From NCBI GenBank assembly GCA_003254925.1, contig QANZ01053196.1:47376-111375 (forward strand): a stretch of DNA of 64,000 nt. Direction: 5' to 3'. A model generated the notes under the pieces. It was not told the origin of the DNA. It saw only the letters and a program-made list of their open reading frames with translations, and did no database searches. Both the position numbers and the translations under genes were made by a program. The DNA comes from Chamaecrista fasciculata. Its lineage: Eukaryota; Streptophyta; Magnoliopsida; Fabales; Fabaceae. Every line of letters begins with the position of its first letter. Positions within the stretch are counted from its first letter, which is position 1. Shown in pieces: positions 24,987 through 36,911 of this stretch.

Positions 24987-25106
24987 TTGGTCCAAACATT
25001 TCTTTTCTTTTCTTTTATTGTTGAAACTTAAAATAAACATTCCGTTTATAACATTTTAATATTTTTGTAAAATTGTGGACTAAAGAATTTAATGTGTAAT
25101 GAATTT
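24987..25106 (+). repeat. 120-bp direct repeat, right copy
   Basis: Matches 23127-23246 with a single mismatch (A/G near the end). Much longer than any transposon target duplication. Confidence 0.85.
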
Positions 25107-25329
25107 AGTCGGGTAATATTAGGTCTATTAAATGTCTTAATAATATAATACATGGATCAATTAAACCAATTTCTCTATCTATTAATAGTTTACTAGAAAA
25201 GATACGTAGTCTTTAATTGCTAGTAATTGACACTTTTGTAAAGTTTGAAAATAACTTAACCAGTTTTCTTATCATTAAATAAAATCAATTAATTTCTTAT
25301 TATAATTATTAGTTGTTTACCTGTTCAAA

Positions 25330-27130
25330 ACAGTAAGCAACAGTTCAAAAAACTATTGCTAAAGACAATAGCGACAAATTTCAAAATCAATATTGAAAAC
25401 AATATAATAGGGACCATTTTAAAAAGAGCTACCTCAGACAATCACGACGGTTTACAAAACAACTATTACATAAAATAATGACAATTTTGTAAAATCATTG
25501 CTAAAGACAATAACAACGGTACACATAATTGCTACTTAAAAAACCAGCGACAGATTTAAAAATTGTTGCTGAAAACAATAGCAACTTAAAAACAATTGTT
25601 GAAGATAGAAACTACGGTTCGCAAAACCGTTGCAAAAGATAGGGAAAATTTTCAAAATCGCTGCTGAAAACAATAATGACTATTTTCAAAACTGTTCCTA
25701 AATATAGTAGCGATGATTCAATAAATAGTTGTAAAAGACAACTGGGAGACTTTTTAAAATCGTTGCTAAAAATAATAGCGACCATTTTCAAAACCACTGT
25801 TGAAGATAACAACAACAATTCACAAAAACCGCTACAAAAGACAATAGGTAAAATTTTGAAAACTGCTGCTGAAAACAATAGCGACCATTTTAAAAATCGC
25901 TGTTGAAAATAGTAGCGATGGTTCACAAAACCACTGCAAAGGAGAATAGAAAGAATTTTCAAAACCGCTGCTGAAAACAATAACGACCATTTTCAACACC
26001 ATTGTTGAAGACAGTTGGGACGGTTCACAAAACGGTTGAAAAAGAAAATAGGAAGAATTTTAAACCTTGTTGCTGAAAATAATAGCGACCATTTTCAAAA
26101 CCGTTGTAGAAGATAACAACAACAATTTTCAAAACTATTGTTGAAGATAGTAGCGATGATTCGCAAAACCACTGCAAAAATACAATTTTCACAACCGTTG
26201 TTGAAAACAATAACGAATATTTTCAAAATCGCTGCTAAAGAGAGTAGCAACGGCTCGGAAAACCATTGTAAAGACGATAGGAAGAATTTTCAAAACCGTT
26301 GCTAAAAAATAGGGACATTTTCAAAACCGCTACTGAAGATAGTAGCGACGATTTGGAAAATCGCTGCAAAAGACAATAGTAAGAATTTTCAAAACCGTGT
26401 TGAAAACAATAGTGACAATTTTCAAAACCGCTGCAAAAGACAATAAAAGGAATTTCCAAAACCAATGTTGAAAACAATAGCGACAATTTTCAAAATCACT
26501 GCTAAAGTGTTGGAGATTGTGCCCTAGGGCCAATCATTTTATAGATATGTTGAGAACATATCAATTAATTTATGGAGATAAATTAATGGTTATCATATTA
26601 TTAGCATGTTTACTATGATAACAATCCGTGATTAATTATGAGATAATTAATCNTACAATTCCCAACATAAAGATAGTAGCGACGGTTCGTAAAATTGCTG
26701 CAAAAGACAATAGGAAGAATTTTCAAAATTGCTGCTGAAAATAATAGGGACATTTTCAAAATCGCTGTTGAAGATAATAGCAATGATTTGCAAAATCGCT
26801 GCAAAAGACAATAGTAAGAATTTTCAAAACCGCTCCAAAAGACAATACCAGGAATTTTGAAAACCGTTGCTGAAAACAATAGCTACCATTTTCAAAACCA
26901 CTTTAAAAGATAGTAGTGACGATTCACAAAATTGCTGCAAAAGACAATAGCAAGAATTTTCAAAACCACGACTGAAAGCAATAGTGACCATTTTCAAAAC
27001 CGCTACAGAAGAGTATCGATGGATTGTAAAACCGCTGCAAAGGACGATGGCAAGAATTTTCAAAACTGTTGCTGAAAACAATAGCGATTTTTTTTTTCAA
27101 AATCGCTGCTAAAGATAGTAGAGATGGATT
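25330..27130. repeat. Degenerate tandem array with ~34-bp monomers in ~100-bp trimers
   Basis: About fifty imperfect monomers of the form AAAACCGCTGC-GAAAACAATAGCGAC-ATTTTC. Three monomer variants alternate: one ending AGCGACCATTTTC, one with GAAGATAGTAGCGACGGTTC, one with GCAAAAGACAATAGGAAG. This makes a higher-order unit of about 100 bp. The AGCGACGGTT/AAAACCGCTGC motif resembles subterminal repeats of plant CACTA elements (inference). Many open frames cross the array on the minus strand and read as variants of one repeated peptide; these are periodicity artefacts. A solo LTR is inserted at 26508-26667. Confidence 0.85.
26508..26667 (+). mobile_element. 160-bp solo LTR (TRIM-like) inside the repeat array
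   Basis: Starts TGTTGGAGATTGTGCCCTAG and ends CAATTCCCAACA, giving inverted TGTTGG/CCAACA ends. It is flanked by perfect 5-bp duplications TAAAG (26503-26507 and 26668-26672). Its small size and TG..CA ends fit a TRIM or short copia-type LTR. One ambiguous base at 26653. Confidence 0.85.
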
Positions 27131-28040
27131 CATCCATGTTAACTATTATTATAATAAAATTGTAAAAGTCAAAAGTAAGAAAGTGCACATTATACTGGGA
27201 GAGGAGTCAATAAAGAGTGATCCAATTAATAGAGAGTTGGTTCATAATTCATAAAATTATAACTTTTACTTTTATTGTCAATGTTAGAGTTTTTTTTACT
27301 AGACGATCTCACAAGTTTATATAAACATTTATAAAATTTGGAGCTAAATCCTAACTTAGATGAATTTCTAAGAAGTTGAAACTCGATCAATTCATCTATT
27401 TTTTTTTAAAAAAAAAAAATATAAGAGAGGGCTTTAACAAAGCTAAGGTCTTGTAATTTGTAATATATCAAACCAATAAGATCATTGCACATTTAACTTC
27501 CCTTGAAAATGAAGTTAGATGTAGTTAACTCATAACTGTTACCAAATAACACAACCTTTAACTTTTTTTTAGGCCTGAAAATAACAACCATTGCTTGCTT
27601 ACAATTTTTTGTGTTAATCTCCAAATATAAAAATATATAATTATTTCAATCAACCACAATTATTAAATTTAGAGATAAATCCTAACTTAGATGAATTTCT
27701 AATAAGTTGAAACTCAATTAATCTAATTTTTTTTTTAAAGAGAGGACTTTAACAAACTTGTGGTCTTGTAATTTGTGATATATCAAACCAATAAGATCAT
27801 TGCACATTTAACTTCCCTTTAATATGAAGTTAGATAGAGAGGATGAAGCTTGAAGGTATAGTTAACTCATAACTTTTTTTTTTGGCCTGAATAGTTAACT
27901 TATAACTGTTACCAAATAATAACCTTTATCTTTTTTTTTTTTGGCCTGAAAATAACATCCATTACTTGCTTACAATTTTTTGTGTTCACCTCCAAATACA
28001 AAAGCATATAATTATTTTAACCAACCATAATTATTATTTT
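27131..28040. repeat. Relic of the NPF 3' flank, itself tandemly duplicated
   Basis: 27131-27660 matches 39890-40290, the sequence between the repeat array and the intact NPF gene (shared phrases: AAAGAAAGTGCA, AATTCATAAAATTATGA, CTAACTTAGATGAATTTCTAA). The part 27340-27660 is repeated at 27663-28020. It ends in CCATTACTTGCTTACAATTTTTTGTG, which in the other units precedes the NPF stop codon by ~100 bp. No NPF exon follows here, so this is a relic of an older duplication unit. Confidence 0.7.
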
Positions 28041-28413
28041 CATTATCAATTACCAATTCTATCACTATACAATTTTAGAAAATCCATATAATTATTTTAA
28101 CCAATCACAATCATTACATAGCTTTTTACATAATTTCACATCCTAGTGGTGATCCGTGAGTGGTTGCACTGTAAGAGGAGTTCTTATAGGAACCTTATTG
28201 TTACCCGTGAGGATTTGTGATTTGGGAAATTGTAAAAGATAGACTTATGAAACCTTAGGGTGATCCGCGAGTGGTTGTCTTCTAAATTGTAATTTTGGTT
28301 AGTTTACCCATAATATAAAATTCCCTTGCTTTGTGTTTGGGGAGTGGACGTAGGATAGAGAGAAAATCCTTTTATAGGGATTAATATCTTTATTTGAACC
28401 ACTATAAAGTTGG
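28041..28413. other. Stretch without a gene
   Basis: AT-rich. It contains two copies of a 'gtgatccg(t/c)gagtggttg' phrase about 110 bp apart (28150, 28261), suggesting a degraded repeat. Nothing else seen. Confidence 0.3.
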
Positions 28414-29929
28414 TGATAAATCTGTTACTTTGTCTATTTTTAAGGGATAATTACTAATTTATTTGTATTCAAATCATGGTTTGATGCCAATATATCTTAA
28501 TCATTTGATTTTCCCCTTTAGCCTAATTTTAAATTCAAAATATAATATCTTGTGTTTAAATTTGATATTTTGTGAATATATCATATCTTTTAAATTTAGG
28601 ATATGAGCTTATATTTTGAATATCACCTTGCAGATCAGATTTCAATCTCAAAGATGTCTCAAATCAAGAAGATCCAAGTTCAAGATCACAAAATCAATAG
28701 ATATTTTCATGGAGCACAAGTCTTACCGAAGACTCAAGCGCAGATTCTCAGTTTTGAATCTTATTTGATATCAGTTATCTATCTTCTTCTCTCAAGGCCC
28801 TGCATGGCTAATTCTTTTCTCTTGGCTTAGGGCTAAATCCGATTGGATGCCATTACACCTGTGAGATTATGTTTTTATTTTGTTTTATTGTTCTATAACA
28901 TTTACTCTTCTTCTACTTTTTATCTTAATGTTTTCAAATTGGTATAAGCAATATTGTGACCTTGGTTTCTTGTTTAGTTTGCAAGCATATAGCTAGTGTT
29001 CAACACATGGTAGAAACTAATACAGCCGTACCATATTAGGAAAAAGGTAATCTAAATAAATAACGTCGTGAATTATTTTTTTAGGGCTAATATCTTTTGG
29101 GCTTTTATACTATTAATTAGATTTGAATTGTCGATCGTGTCGGGTTCGTTTTTATTAATAGAAGATTAAATTGGGTACGTTATCCTTTAATCTACTTTAG
29201 GGAAATAGTGATTCTATTTTGTGGAATCATTAGTTTATTATAATCAATAGAAAATTGTCTTCATCGTTTTATAATATTTTCTCTTCTCCTATTTCGCTTT
29301 TAATTGTTTTCAAGTTGAGTATTCAACTAATTTCTAGTTGTCTAATTGATTTGTTAACATAATGCTAGGTGCTCTTGTTGATTCGTAATTAATAAGTTCA
29401 TCACTAAGTAGTAACTAAGATGGTTGTACCATGTTAGGGAGAAGAAAATCTAAACAACTAATTTCGTAAATTAATTGTTTAGGGTTAATATCTTTCGGGT
29501 CTTAATTCTTTTAATTTAAATTGAATTGTTGATCATGTCGGATTTGTCTAGTTAATAAGTGATTAAATTGGGTACGTTATCCTTTAATCAACTTTAAAGA
29601 AAGAGTGATTTCACCGTGTGATTTCGTTAACCTATTTTAATTTGATGAAAAATTATCTTTGGCATCAATGATCAAGTGTGAGGCTCCATGAAGATTAACC
29701 CTAGCCAAGCCCTCATCTATTAGTTACTTTTATCACTATTTTATTTACGTGTTATTTTATATCTAGTTTTCATAATTTCTCTTTTGTTTTATGTTTTCTT
29801 TAGATTTGATTGATAAACTTTAGACAATGCCAGTCTCTGTGGATCGACCCTGTTCTCACCCTTACTATAATTTATTATTTTAGTGTGTAGAATCAGGTTA
29901 ATTATTTTTTGTGGATTCGACACCCAGCA
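28414..29929 (+). mobile_element. LTR of a truncated Ty3/gypsy-type element
   Basis: Begins TGATAAATCTGTTACTTTG and ends GGATTCGACACCCAGCA. It aligns along its length with the solo LTR at 20998-22318, but is ~195 bp longer because an internal ~390-bp stretch (about 28868-29255) is a diverged duplicate of 29262-29640. It is followed by a tRNA-Asp primer-binding site, so it is a 5' LTR. The internal region is lost after about 60 bp. Confidence 0.85.
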
Positions 29930-29934
29930 AATTT

Positions 29935-29952
29935 TGGCGCCGTTGCCGGGGA
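29935..29952 (+). other. Primer-binding site complementary to tRNA-Asp
   Basis: TGGCGCCGTTGCCGGGGA lies five bases after the LTR end. This is the canonical tRNA-Asp primer site of several plant Ty3/gypsy lineages. No gag or pol sequence follows; the element is cut at about 30010. Confidence 0.9.
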
Positions 29953-30012
29953 CTAGTTTTTTTGTTTATTTGTTTATTGATTAGGTCTAAAGATTCAGAA
30001 TTCTAGTACTGT

Positions 30013-30339
30013 CTAGGAAGCATGGACACTTCATTCTGAGGGCGTGTCGCCGTGTCAGACACGTGTCAGTGTCCAACACCCGTACAATACCCACACGACA
30101 CATATTCATAAGTTTCAAAATATAAAATTAATTTTTTGTGACTTTAACATGACAAACAATATAAAATAATAATACATATGACATATTATTAATAGATATT
30201 ATAATTTTTAAGGTTCTGATCAAAATTTGTGGATTTTTAATTATTTATATATATAAATATATGCCGTGTCGTGTCATGAAAGTTTAAGAACTTGACGTGT
30301 CGGTGTGTCCGTGTCCGTGTCAGTGTCCATGCTTCATAG
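30013..30339. mobile_element. hAT-like MITE, copy 1
   Basis: Starts CTAGGAAGCATGGACAC and ends GTGTCCATGCTTCATAG, so the ends are inverted repeats. It is flanked by a perfect 8-bp duplication AGTACTGT (30005-30012, 30340-30347), typical of hAT elements. Subterminal regions carry GTGTCGTGTC/GACACGACAC repeats. A second copy is at 36912-37231. No coding capacity. Confidence 0.85.
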
Positions 30340-30831
30340 AGTACTGTTAAGGGATTTAACTAAGAGGAATTGTTTTAAGAATTGGTTTAACTTTACGAAA
30401 AAGTTTTAAATACCAATTCATCCTCCTCTTGGTATATTTTTCCTTGTGCATTCTGACTAACATCAATAACAAAAAAAACATGCAATTTTATAGGTTATGA
30501 GCTAACTCTTTACAAACCAGATAATTTTTAGAAGACTTGTAATTTTTAAGTGGCATGCTGAAAGAGTTAGCAAATAATTTATTTATGAAGGGTTAGGCCA
30601 AAAAGAAATATTAATTTATTTATGAAGGGGCTTGCGGAATTGATGACGTTGCAAGTTTGGCTGACTTCTCTAGGGAACGAAGGCTCAAATAATTGAATTG
30701 AATTTGATTCTTTTATATTAATGTACGTTGGTTTCATCATGTATAACACATGGTTTGAGTTCAAGTCAAAACCACAATCACTTGGCATACTGTGCTGATT
30801 TCCCTCGTTTTGGATATTGAGTAAGCGCACT

Positions 30832-31320
30832 TCTCTTCTCCTTTCTCTTCTCCTTTCTCACTGCCAATGCCTTTCTACTCATAATGCTATTATATTCATG
30901 CAAGGACATGACATACAGACACATATGACCTAAGGACAGAAATTTGTAAAAGACAGGACACAGTGAGAAAAGACTTTGACTATTGTTGTTGTTGTTGTAT
31001 GACAAACATATATGAATTTTCTTGACTATAGCAGAAAATCTAGGCTATTGAAAATTGAATTGGCTCTCCTTTCTTCACACAGGCAAATTAACAAACACCT
31101 TGTCCCCATCGAAAGTAAAATATATTACTTATTACATTTCCCACTTGCTTTCCACCTGATAACAGCAACATAGACGTGAATGTTGTTGGTTGCATGTAAG
31201 ATGTATACATAGATTAGATGTGCTAAATCCTCAGAAAGCGAATATATTACCTATAACTTGCTCCGTTTTTTATTATTTCGGGAAGAGAAAAGATAATCAA
31301 CTAACAAATATACATAGTAG
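30832..31320 (-). pseudogene. Rab GTPase remnant (psi-2)
   Basis: Matches the intact Rab gene at 47274-48800 but retains only a few C-terminal codons (SIMSRKAL, about 30860-30890). These are joined directly to the intron sequence (ATTATATTCATGCA..) that in the intact gene lies beyond exon 2. Exon 1 is also gone: intron sequence runs straight into leader sequence (CTAACAAATATACATAGTAGTAAT, ~31300), which in the intact gene precedes the start codon. All nucleotide-binding motifs are lost. The tandem repeat array begins directly after it. Confidence 0.8.
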
Positions 31321-31990
31321 TAATAATAGTTGAAGTTTTGGAAACCACTACTAACGACAATACCGATGGTTTTAGAAACTGCTGCTACAAAAATTGTTGC
31401 TAAAAATAATAATTGTAGTTTTAAAACCGTTGCAAAAGAGAATAGCGATTAATTTCAATATTGCTACTTAAGATAGTAGTGACGGTTCGCAAAACTGCTG
31501 CTAAAGAATTAGTGATATTCTCAAAGTTGCTATTAAAGGCAGTAGTGAAAATTTTCAAAATCACTACGGAAAATATTAGCGACGATTTTCAAAACCGTTG
31601 CTTCATAGACAATAGCGACAGTTCGCAAAATTGTTGCTAAAAACAATAGCAACAACACCTAAAACTGCTACCAAAGATAATAGTGATGATTTACAAAATC
31701 ACTACTAAAAACCAATAGTTGCGATTCGCAAAAGCGCTGCTAAAGACTATGGTGATGGTTCAAAAATTGTTGTTAAAGATAATAGCGAAAGTTTTCAAAA
31801 TTGTCGCTGAAAATAGTAGCAGAGATTTTCAAAACCACTGCTTTAAACAATAGCGACGGTTTGCAAAACTGCTTAAAAAACAATAGCAACGGGCCAACAA
31901 CACCTAAATCTACTGCCAAAAACAATAGCAACTGGCTAACAACACCTAAATCTGTTGCTAAAAACAATAGCTATGATTCGGAAAAAGAAG
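31321..31990. repeat. Tandem repeat array, unit 1 copy
   Basis: About twenty degenerate monomers of the same ~34-bp type as 25330-27130 (e.g. AAAACCGTTGCTTCATAGACAATAGCGAC). It occupies the same place relative to the Rab remnant and the NPF 3' flank as the array at 39290-39745, and ends with a shared AAAGAAGTAGATTGTG phrase. Confidence 0.8.
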
Positions 31991-32671
31991 TAGATTGTGG
32001 GAATTATACGTTTGTATAATTCATTTAAAATATATTCTAAAAACAATACTCTATATCTATTACATTAAAAAATAAATTATATAATAGAGACACTTGTTTA
32101 ACTAACATATTATATAGACTAGGGGCTTTGTGTGCCCTAACGAACACGCAAATATCTATGCAAAATTTGAATGAAAAAAATATAAAAAGGAATTATAAAA
32201 TTTAAACTTTAAATTAAAATTGATTTTTTCTTTGTAGAGAGAAAATTACTCTTATAATATTATGATTAAAAATTTAGCATGCCAAGTCATTAATGGCGGT
32301 TATAATATTGTGTAAGATTTGAAATAAAAAAAAAAAGGGTCTATGAAGCTTTCTAAGGAATGTATTGCAATGCAGATTTTTTTTTTTTGTGTAATGCAAA
32401 TTTAGAGTATATTACTGTAGTGATAATGTAAATTTAGATGAATTGAGTTTCTTTTTTTTACTCAATTCATCTAAATTTGGTGTTCATCTAAATTTGGTGT
32501 AATGCAAATCTAGATAGAGAGGATGAAGCCAAGATATAGTTACCTCATAACTGCCAGCAAATAACAACCTTTACCTTTTCTTTTGTTTTTTTTTCTTGAA
32601 AATAACAACCATTACTTGCTTACAATTTTTGTGTTCATCTCAAAATACAATAAAATGTAGGTAGCCCTTAA
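31991..32671. other. NPF 3' flank, unit 1
   Basis: No gene. The right part (32500-32671) aligns with 40196-40300 plus 40590-40658, except that unit 2 has an extra 280-bp LTR-like insertion. It also contains a short inverted repeat of CTCAATTCATCTAAATTT (about 32440-32480). Confidence 0.5.
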
Positions 32672-34832
32672 TTATTTAGCAACACTACTCATCATGATGC
32701 CATTATCTTGCAGGCATTGATCATGATCAGGTTCCACCATCAACACTCTTTTATGTACAGTCTTATAAGTATACCTCTTCGCCAACAACACATAGAAACA
32801 TAGATTCACAGCATTCATGCAAGCCAACAACCAATACCACCGGTCTAACCGACTCGACGTTATGTCCTTCCCAATCCACCCTCTCCCATTGTTGTTTTTC
32901 CCCGTCACACGATTCACCACCCTCTGTAAAATGGTGATGCCTCTTTCGTTTTTGGTGAGTTTTCGGAGAAACGGGACGAGTACCTTGTCGTATATTGGGA
33001 CGAAGAGCATGGTGGTGAGGGCTCCGACGGATGGGACAGAAGCTGGCGGGATTTTAAGAGTGTGGGTGATGTGTAAGTTAGAAGCAGCTGCTTGTTTAAC
33101 GAACAGAGTTGTGATTTGGGATATGTTGATTCCGAATGTGACAGAAGCTAGCCATATGGGAATGACGTTAAGTATCAGTTTTGCTTCCTCGACTCTTCTT
33201 ACTGTTGCTAATCTCCATGGACTCGCTTTCACATTTGTCTCTTCAATTATCGCTGCCTTGTCCAAAAACCTGAATTATTTCATGGTTGTATTTAAGGATA
33301 TAATAATTTGGTCATTAACTAACTATGTTCTACTTATGAAATTAATGCACAATCCTATGTTCATCTCATGTTTTGTGTATGTCTACTTTTTCTATACCTG
33401 AACCTACTGGTTGTATGGGTAAGAGCACCAATACGGGTTGATTGTAGTTTGTGTGAATTGGGGCCTTGATACAAAAGAGCAGGATTTGAGGGACAAGGTA
33501 ACTTCCTTTTCCTCATGGCTGCAATTAAAACCTGCAAAAATGGTTTAAAAGGATTTCCTTCTGGGCTCCTGTACCTATAAAGACCTTTCCCCATATAAAA
33601 AGCTAAGACAGTAAGAGCCATTAGAGAAGTGAGGCCAAGATTGGCTACACCCCAGCTCACATTATCGTCCACATAAACAACCACCGTGGCACCAAGTAGC
33701 ATCCCAATGCACAAAAAGAAGTTCCACCAATTGAAGAAAGACATCTTCTTCATCCTCTCTTCTAAGTGGTGTTCATCAAATTGATCAGCTCCGAAACTCT
33801 GTAAGCATGGCTTGATACCTCCCGTGCCCACCGCGATGCTGTACAGGGCAAGGAACAAAACCACTTCGTGAACCTTACTAGGCTCCGTACATGTAGTTTT
33901 GTCGCTGTATGGTTTTAGAGTTGGTATAAATTGAGACATAGTCATCATGCCTAACCCCTGCGTTAACATAAACAAATCAAAGAAAGATGGGTTTTAAAAT
34001 TTTAATGAAGGTCAAAATATCATTTTGGTCCTCAATGTTTTTTTTTGTTTCATTTTAGTTCTCAAAATTATTGAGGCATGTACAAAGAAGATCTATGAAG
34101 GTCTCAGTATGCAGAGTTGACCAAAATGACTGATAATGTTATAATCCAAAGAAGGCGAAGACCAAAGAAACTATTCAAGAAGAAACTATTCGAAAAGATT
34201 TTTCTACGAAAAACCCAACTGTAGATATGTGCAAATTAAAGATAGAACACGTTAGTCGACCTATCTAGTGGAAAAAGATTTAGTTGTTGTTATTGTTTTA
34301 GTTTTCAAAATTGAGAACTGAAATACAATCCACCCTATAGTTTGAGGAGTAAAACGAGGTTTTGAGCTTTTAATTAATTATGATGACAAATTTATGAAGT
34401 TGCTTACCAAAAGGTATACGATGGAAGAAAACAGAACCATGTAGTAACGACCAGTGTAGGCATCAGCAACAAATCCCCCAAGGAGAGGAAGAAGCGTGCA
34501 GGTTCCGGTCCAATAGTTGACATTCTTGGCTGCTTTTTCGAGATCTTGATGAATCACTTGTGTGAGATAGGTGATGAGATTTGTTGCTATCCCAAAGAAG
34601 GTCATTCTTTCAATCAACTCAATTGCTGCATCATGATCGAGTGCACCACCAATTTCAAATATGAAAAGCTACAATTAATTAAATGCTACAATTAATGAAT
34701 GAACTCAACTCACTGAGGACTAAGACAGAAGCTTTCCAAACACCAGTAGAGGCCTGATTCATCAAGCACCAATTTATCCTCTTCTCTCTCTTTTCGTCCC
34801 ATTATGTTCTCCATATCCATATCTGGCTTCAT
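32672..34832 (-). pseudogene. NPF5-type (NRT1/PTR) transporter pseudogene
   Basis: Paralogue of the intact gene at 40659-44325. The four exons are recognisable: complement of 34714-34832, 34408-34625, 33398-33957 and 32672-33269. Exon 1 has a 29-bp deletion relative to the intact copy (after codon ~26), which shifts the frame and leads to a stop at the exon end. Exon 4 has an exact 270-bp in-frame deletion (90 residues, corresponding to 40905-41174 of the other copy). It removes several membrane helices and the QEYFYDQVPDSMRS segment. Exon 3 is open and three codons longer than in the intact copy. Intron 3 is only 128 bp, against ~1.3 kb in the other copy. A functional transporter is very unlikely. 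Confidence 0.9.
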
Positions 34833-34890
34833 GTTAGGAAAGATGGATGATGAAGAACTAGAAGGTTATTATATAGGGAATTGAAGGAGA

Positions 34891-36183
34891 GTCCGGGCCT
34901 GTGTGGGATAGGGTTACAGTACATTCCCTTTTATTATCCGTATTTTATTATATACGGATCACAATTTGAGCGGGTATTCATGATATCCGTCTAAATTTAC
35001 CTATAAAAAATATTCGATATATTTGTTACTATCGAATATTGAATAGGATAAAGATAATGATAAATAAAAAATTATTGAATATTGAGTGGATATGAATATT
35101 ATTTCAACGGTCACATTAATCACGAAAAAAAACAAATAATTATTTCATTTATAATTTTTGGTCCTTCACCTTTGATGCAAACAACATTTTGGTCCTTTAC
35201 AGGGGCGGAGCCAGGATTTTCAGTTAGGGGAGTCGATATATTGTTTTGGCTAAAATTTTATTTTAGTCTCTAATATTTATCTAAAATTTCATTTTGGTCC
35301 TTAATATTTTTTTTGTTCTGTTTTGGTCTTTAATGTTTCTTAAAAGTTATATAATCAGTCACTAACTATTGAATATGGTCATATCTCTCCCGTTTTAAAT
35401 CTGAACGCAATGAAATTAAATCTATGTGTTAAATTTGATGAGTTTTTACTTTACCTAGTTGGACTCATCAACAAATGAGAGAGATATAACCATGATCAAT
35501 AGGGTTATATTAATAAAAATGGGGCCAACTTCCTTATTTTTTATAAAATTTCTAACATATATAGGGTTATTTGAAACTATTCTCAAATTTTCACATCTTG
35601 GACTTTTTTTATTTCATGGATTAAACAAAAATATTAAATAATAAGATGATAGGATTGGAGAGAATGACATAGAATGACTTTTTAACTTTTTTACATTTAC
35701 TCCATATTTTGGGGAAAAAAGAGGGTACTTTATTTTTTGTAAAATTTTTAAAATGGAGACTTATATGAGATTTTGACTAATTTTGGGAGGGGGAGGGGGT
35801 CCTTTAATTTATTTTTTTAGGGGAAAATTTGCGATTGGGAGACTCGATTATTAATAATTGCAATTCTGTCGGAGCTTATAATTAAGTAATGGAATCAATT
35901 ATTTCAATTATTTTGTTAGTTCAAAATAATTATGTGGTCATTGAACTTGTACATATTATTCAATTTTTGGAATAAATATTAGATTTTTTATAATTTCCAT
36001 GTTATTTACATTTTAGTTCCTTCATTCCATTCTATAAAACACAACTCCAACCATCATTAAATACTACCCTTTAGCACAAATTCTCAGACAATTTCTTTTC
36101 ATAAAATCACATCCAAACATCAAAATTTCATTTAATTATCTCCATCTCATTTCATTATCAATTACTAATTCTATTTCTATATA
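34891..36183. other. Intergenic stretch without a gene
   Basis: AT-rich. A phrase AGGGGCGGAGCCAGGATTTTC at about 35202 is typical of plant transposon ends, followed by 'attttggtcctt' repeats to ~35350. I see no coding sequence. Confidence 0.4.
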
Positions 36184-36457
36184 CTCCCTTCGGTTCTATA
36201 TATCTGATGTTTAAGGTAAATGCATACAGATCAAGGAAATGATTAGTTCACCTAAAATGAAGAGAAAAATGAGATAAAAAGACTAAACTATCCCTATTAA
36301 AATACTTGGGAAGTGTTTATTCATTTTTGACTCTATTATATATAATAGGGATAGAATGGTTAAAAAATAATTAATGTTCTCTTGAATTTGTAAAATATCA
36401 GATATTTCGAAACAAAAAAAGTTCTCCAAAACATCAGATATATAGAACCAGAGGGAG
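36184..36457. mobile_element. Stowaway-like MITE
   Basis: Begins CTCCCTTCGGTTCTATATAT and ends ATATATAGAACCAGAGGGAG, an inverted repeat of ~28 bp. It is flanked by TA on both sides (36182-36183, 36458-36459). CTCCCT termini and a TA duplication are diagnostic of Stowaway (Tc1/mariner-derived) MITEs. 274 bp, no coding capacity. Confidence 0.88.
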
Positions 36458-36911
36458 TAATTTAAAAAAACTCATATAATTATTTCAACCAACCACAATA
36501 ATTCCATACCCTTTTACATAATTTGATTTCATATCTTATTTTCTTCATTACATCTCAAACAATTCAAATACCATTTATCATTCCATTTTTATTACATAAT
36601 TTTTTTATTATCATTTCATTACATAAAGGGTCAAGCCAAAAAGAAATATTAACTCGCGGAATTGACGTTGCAAGTTTGGCTGACTCCTAGAGGGAACGAA
36701 CGCTCAAATAATTGAATTGAATATGATTCTTTTATATTAATGTACGTTGGTTTCATCATGTATAACACATGGTTTGAGTTCAAGTCAAAACCACATTCAC
36801 TTGGTATTCGATTTCATAATGTCTTATTCGCAGAACACAATTACGTATTATTCGCAGAAGATTTGACTCCAAACTCGCATTTTCCCTAGTTTGCATATTA
36901 CGATATATAGT

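Larger units (their letters stand above)
30540..34890 (-). repeat. Segmental duplication unit 1 (degraded)
   Basis: Contains, in the same order as unit 2, a leader segment (30540-30830), a Rab remnant, the tandem array, the NPF 3' flank and the NPF pseudogene. The left end shares TGGCATGCTGAAAGAGTTAGCA with the third unit at ~44638. Similarity to the unit 2 promoter side ends near 34890, just upstream of the NPF start. Confidence 0.8.

Noticed and set aside
25612-27081. Several overlapping minus-strand reading frames of 60-120 codons with similar Phe/Leu-rich peptides
   Set aside because: They follow the periodicity of the tandem array and change frame with every indel; no start context, no splice logic and no known family.
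25330-27130. Regular repeats that could suggest a CRISPR array
   Set aside because: The host is a plant, the monomers are degenerate and adjoin without unique spacers, and the array is duplicated elsewhere in the window.
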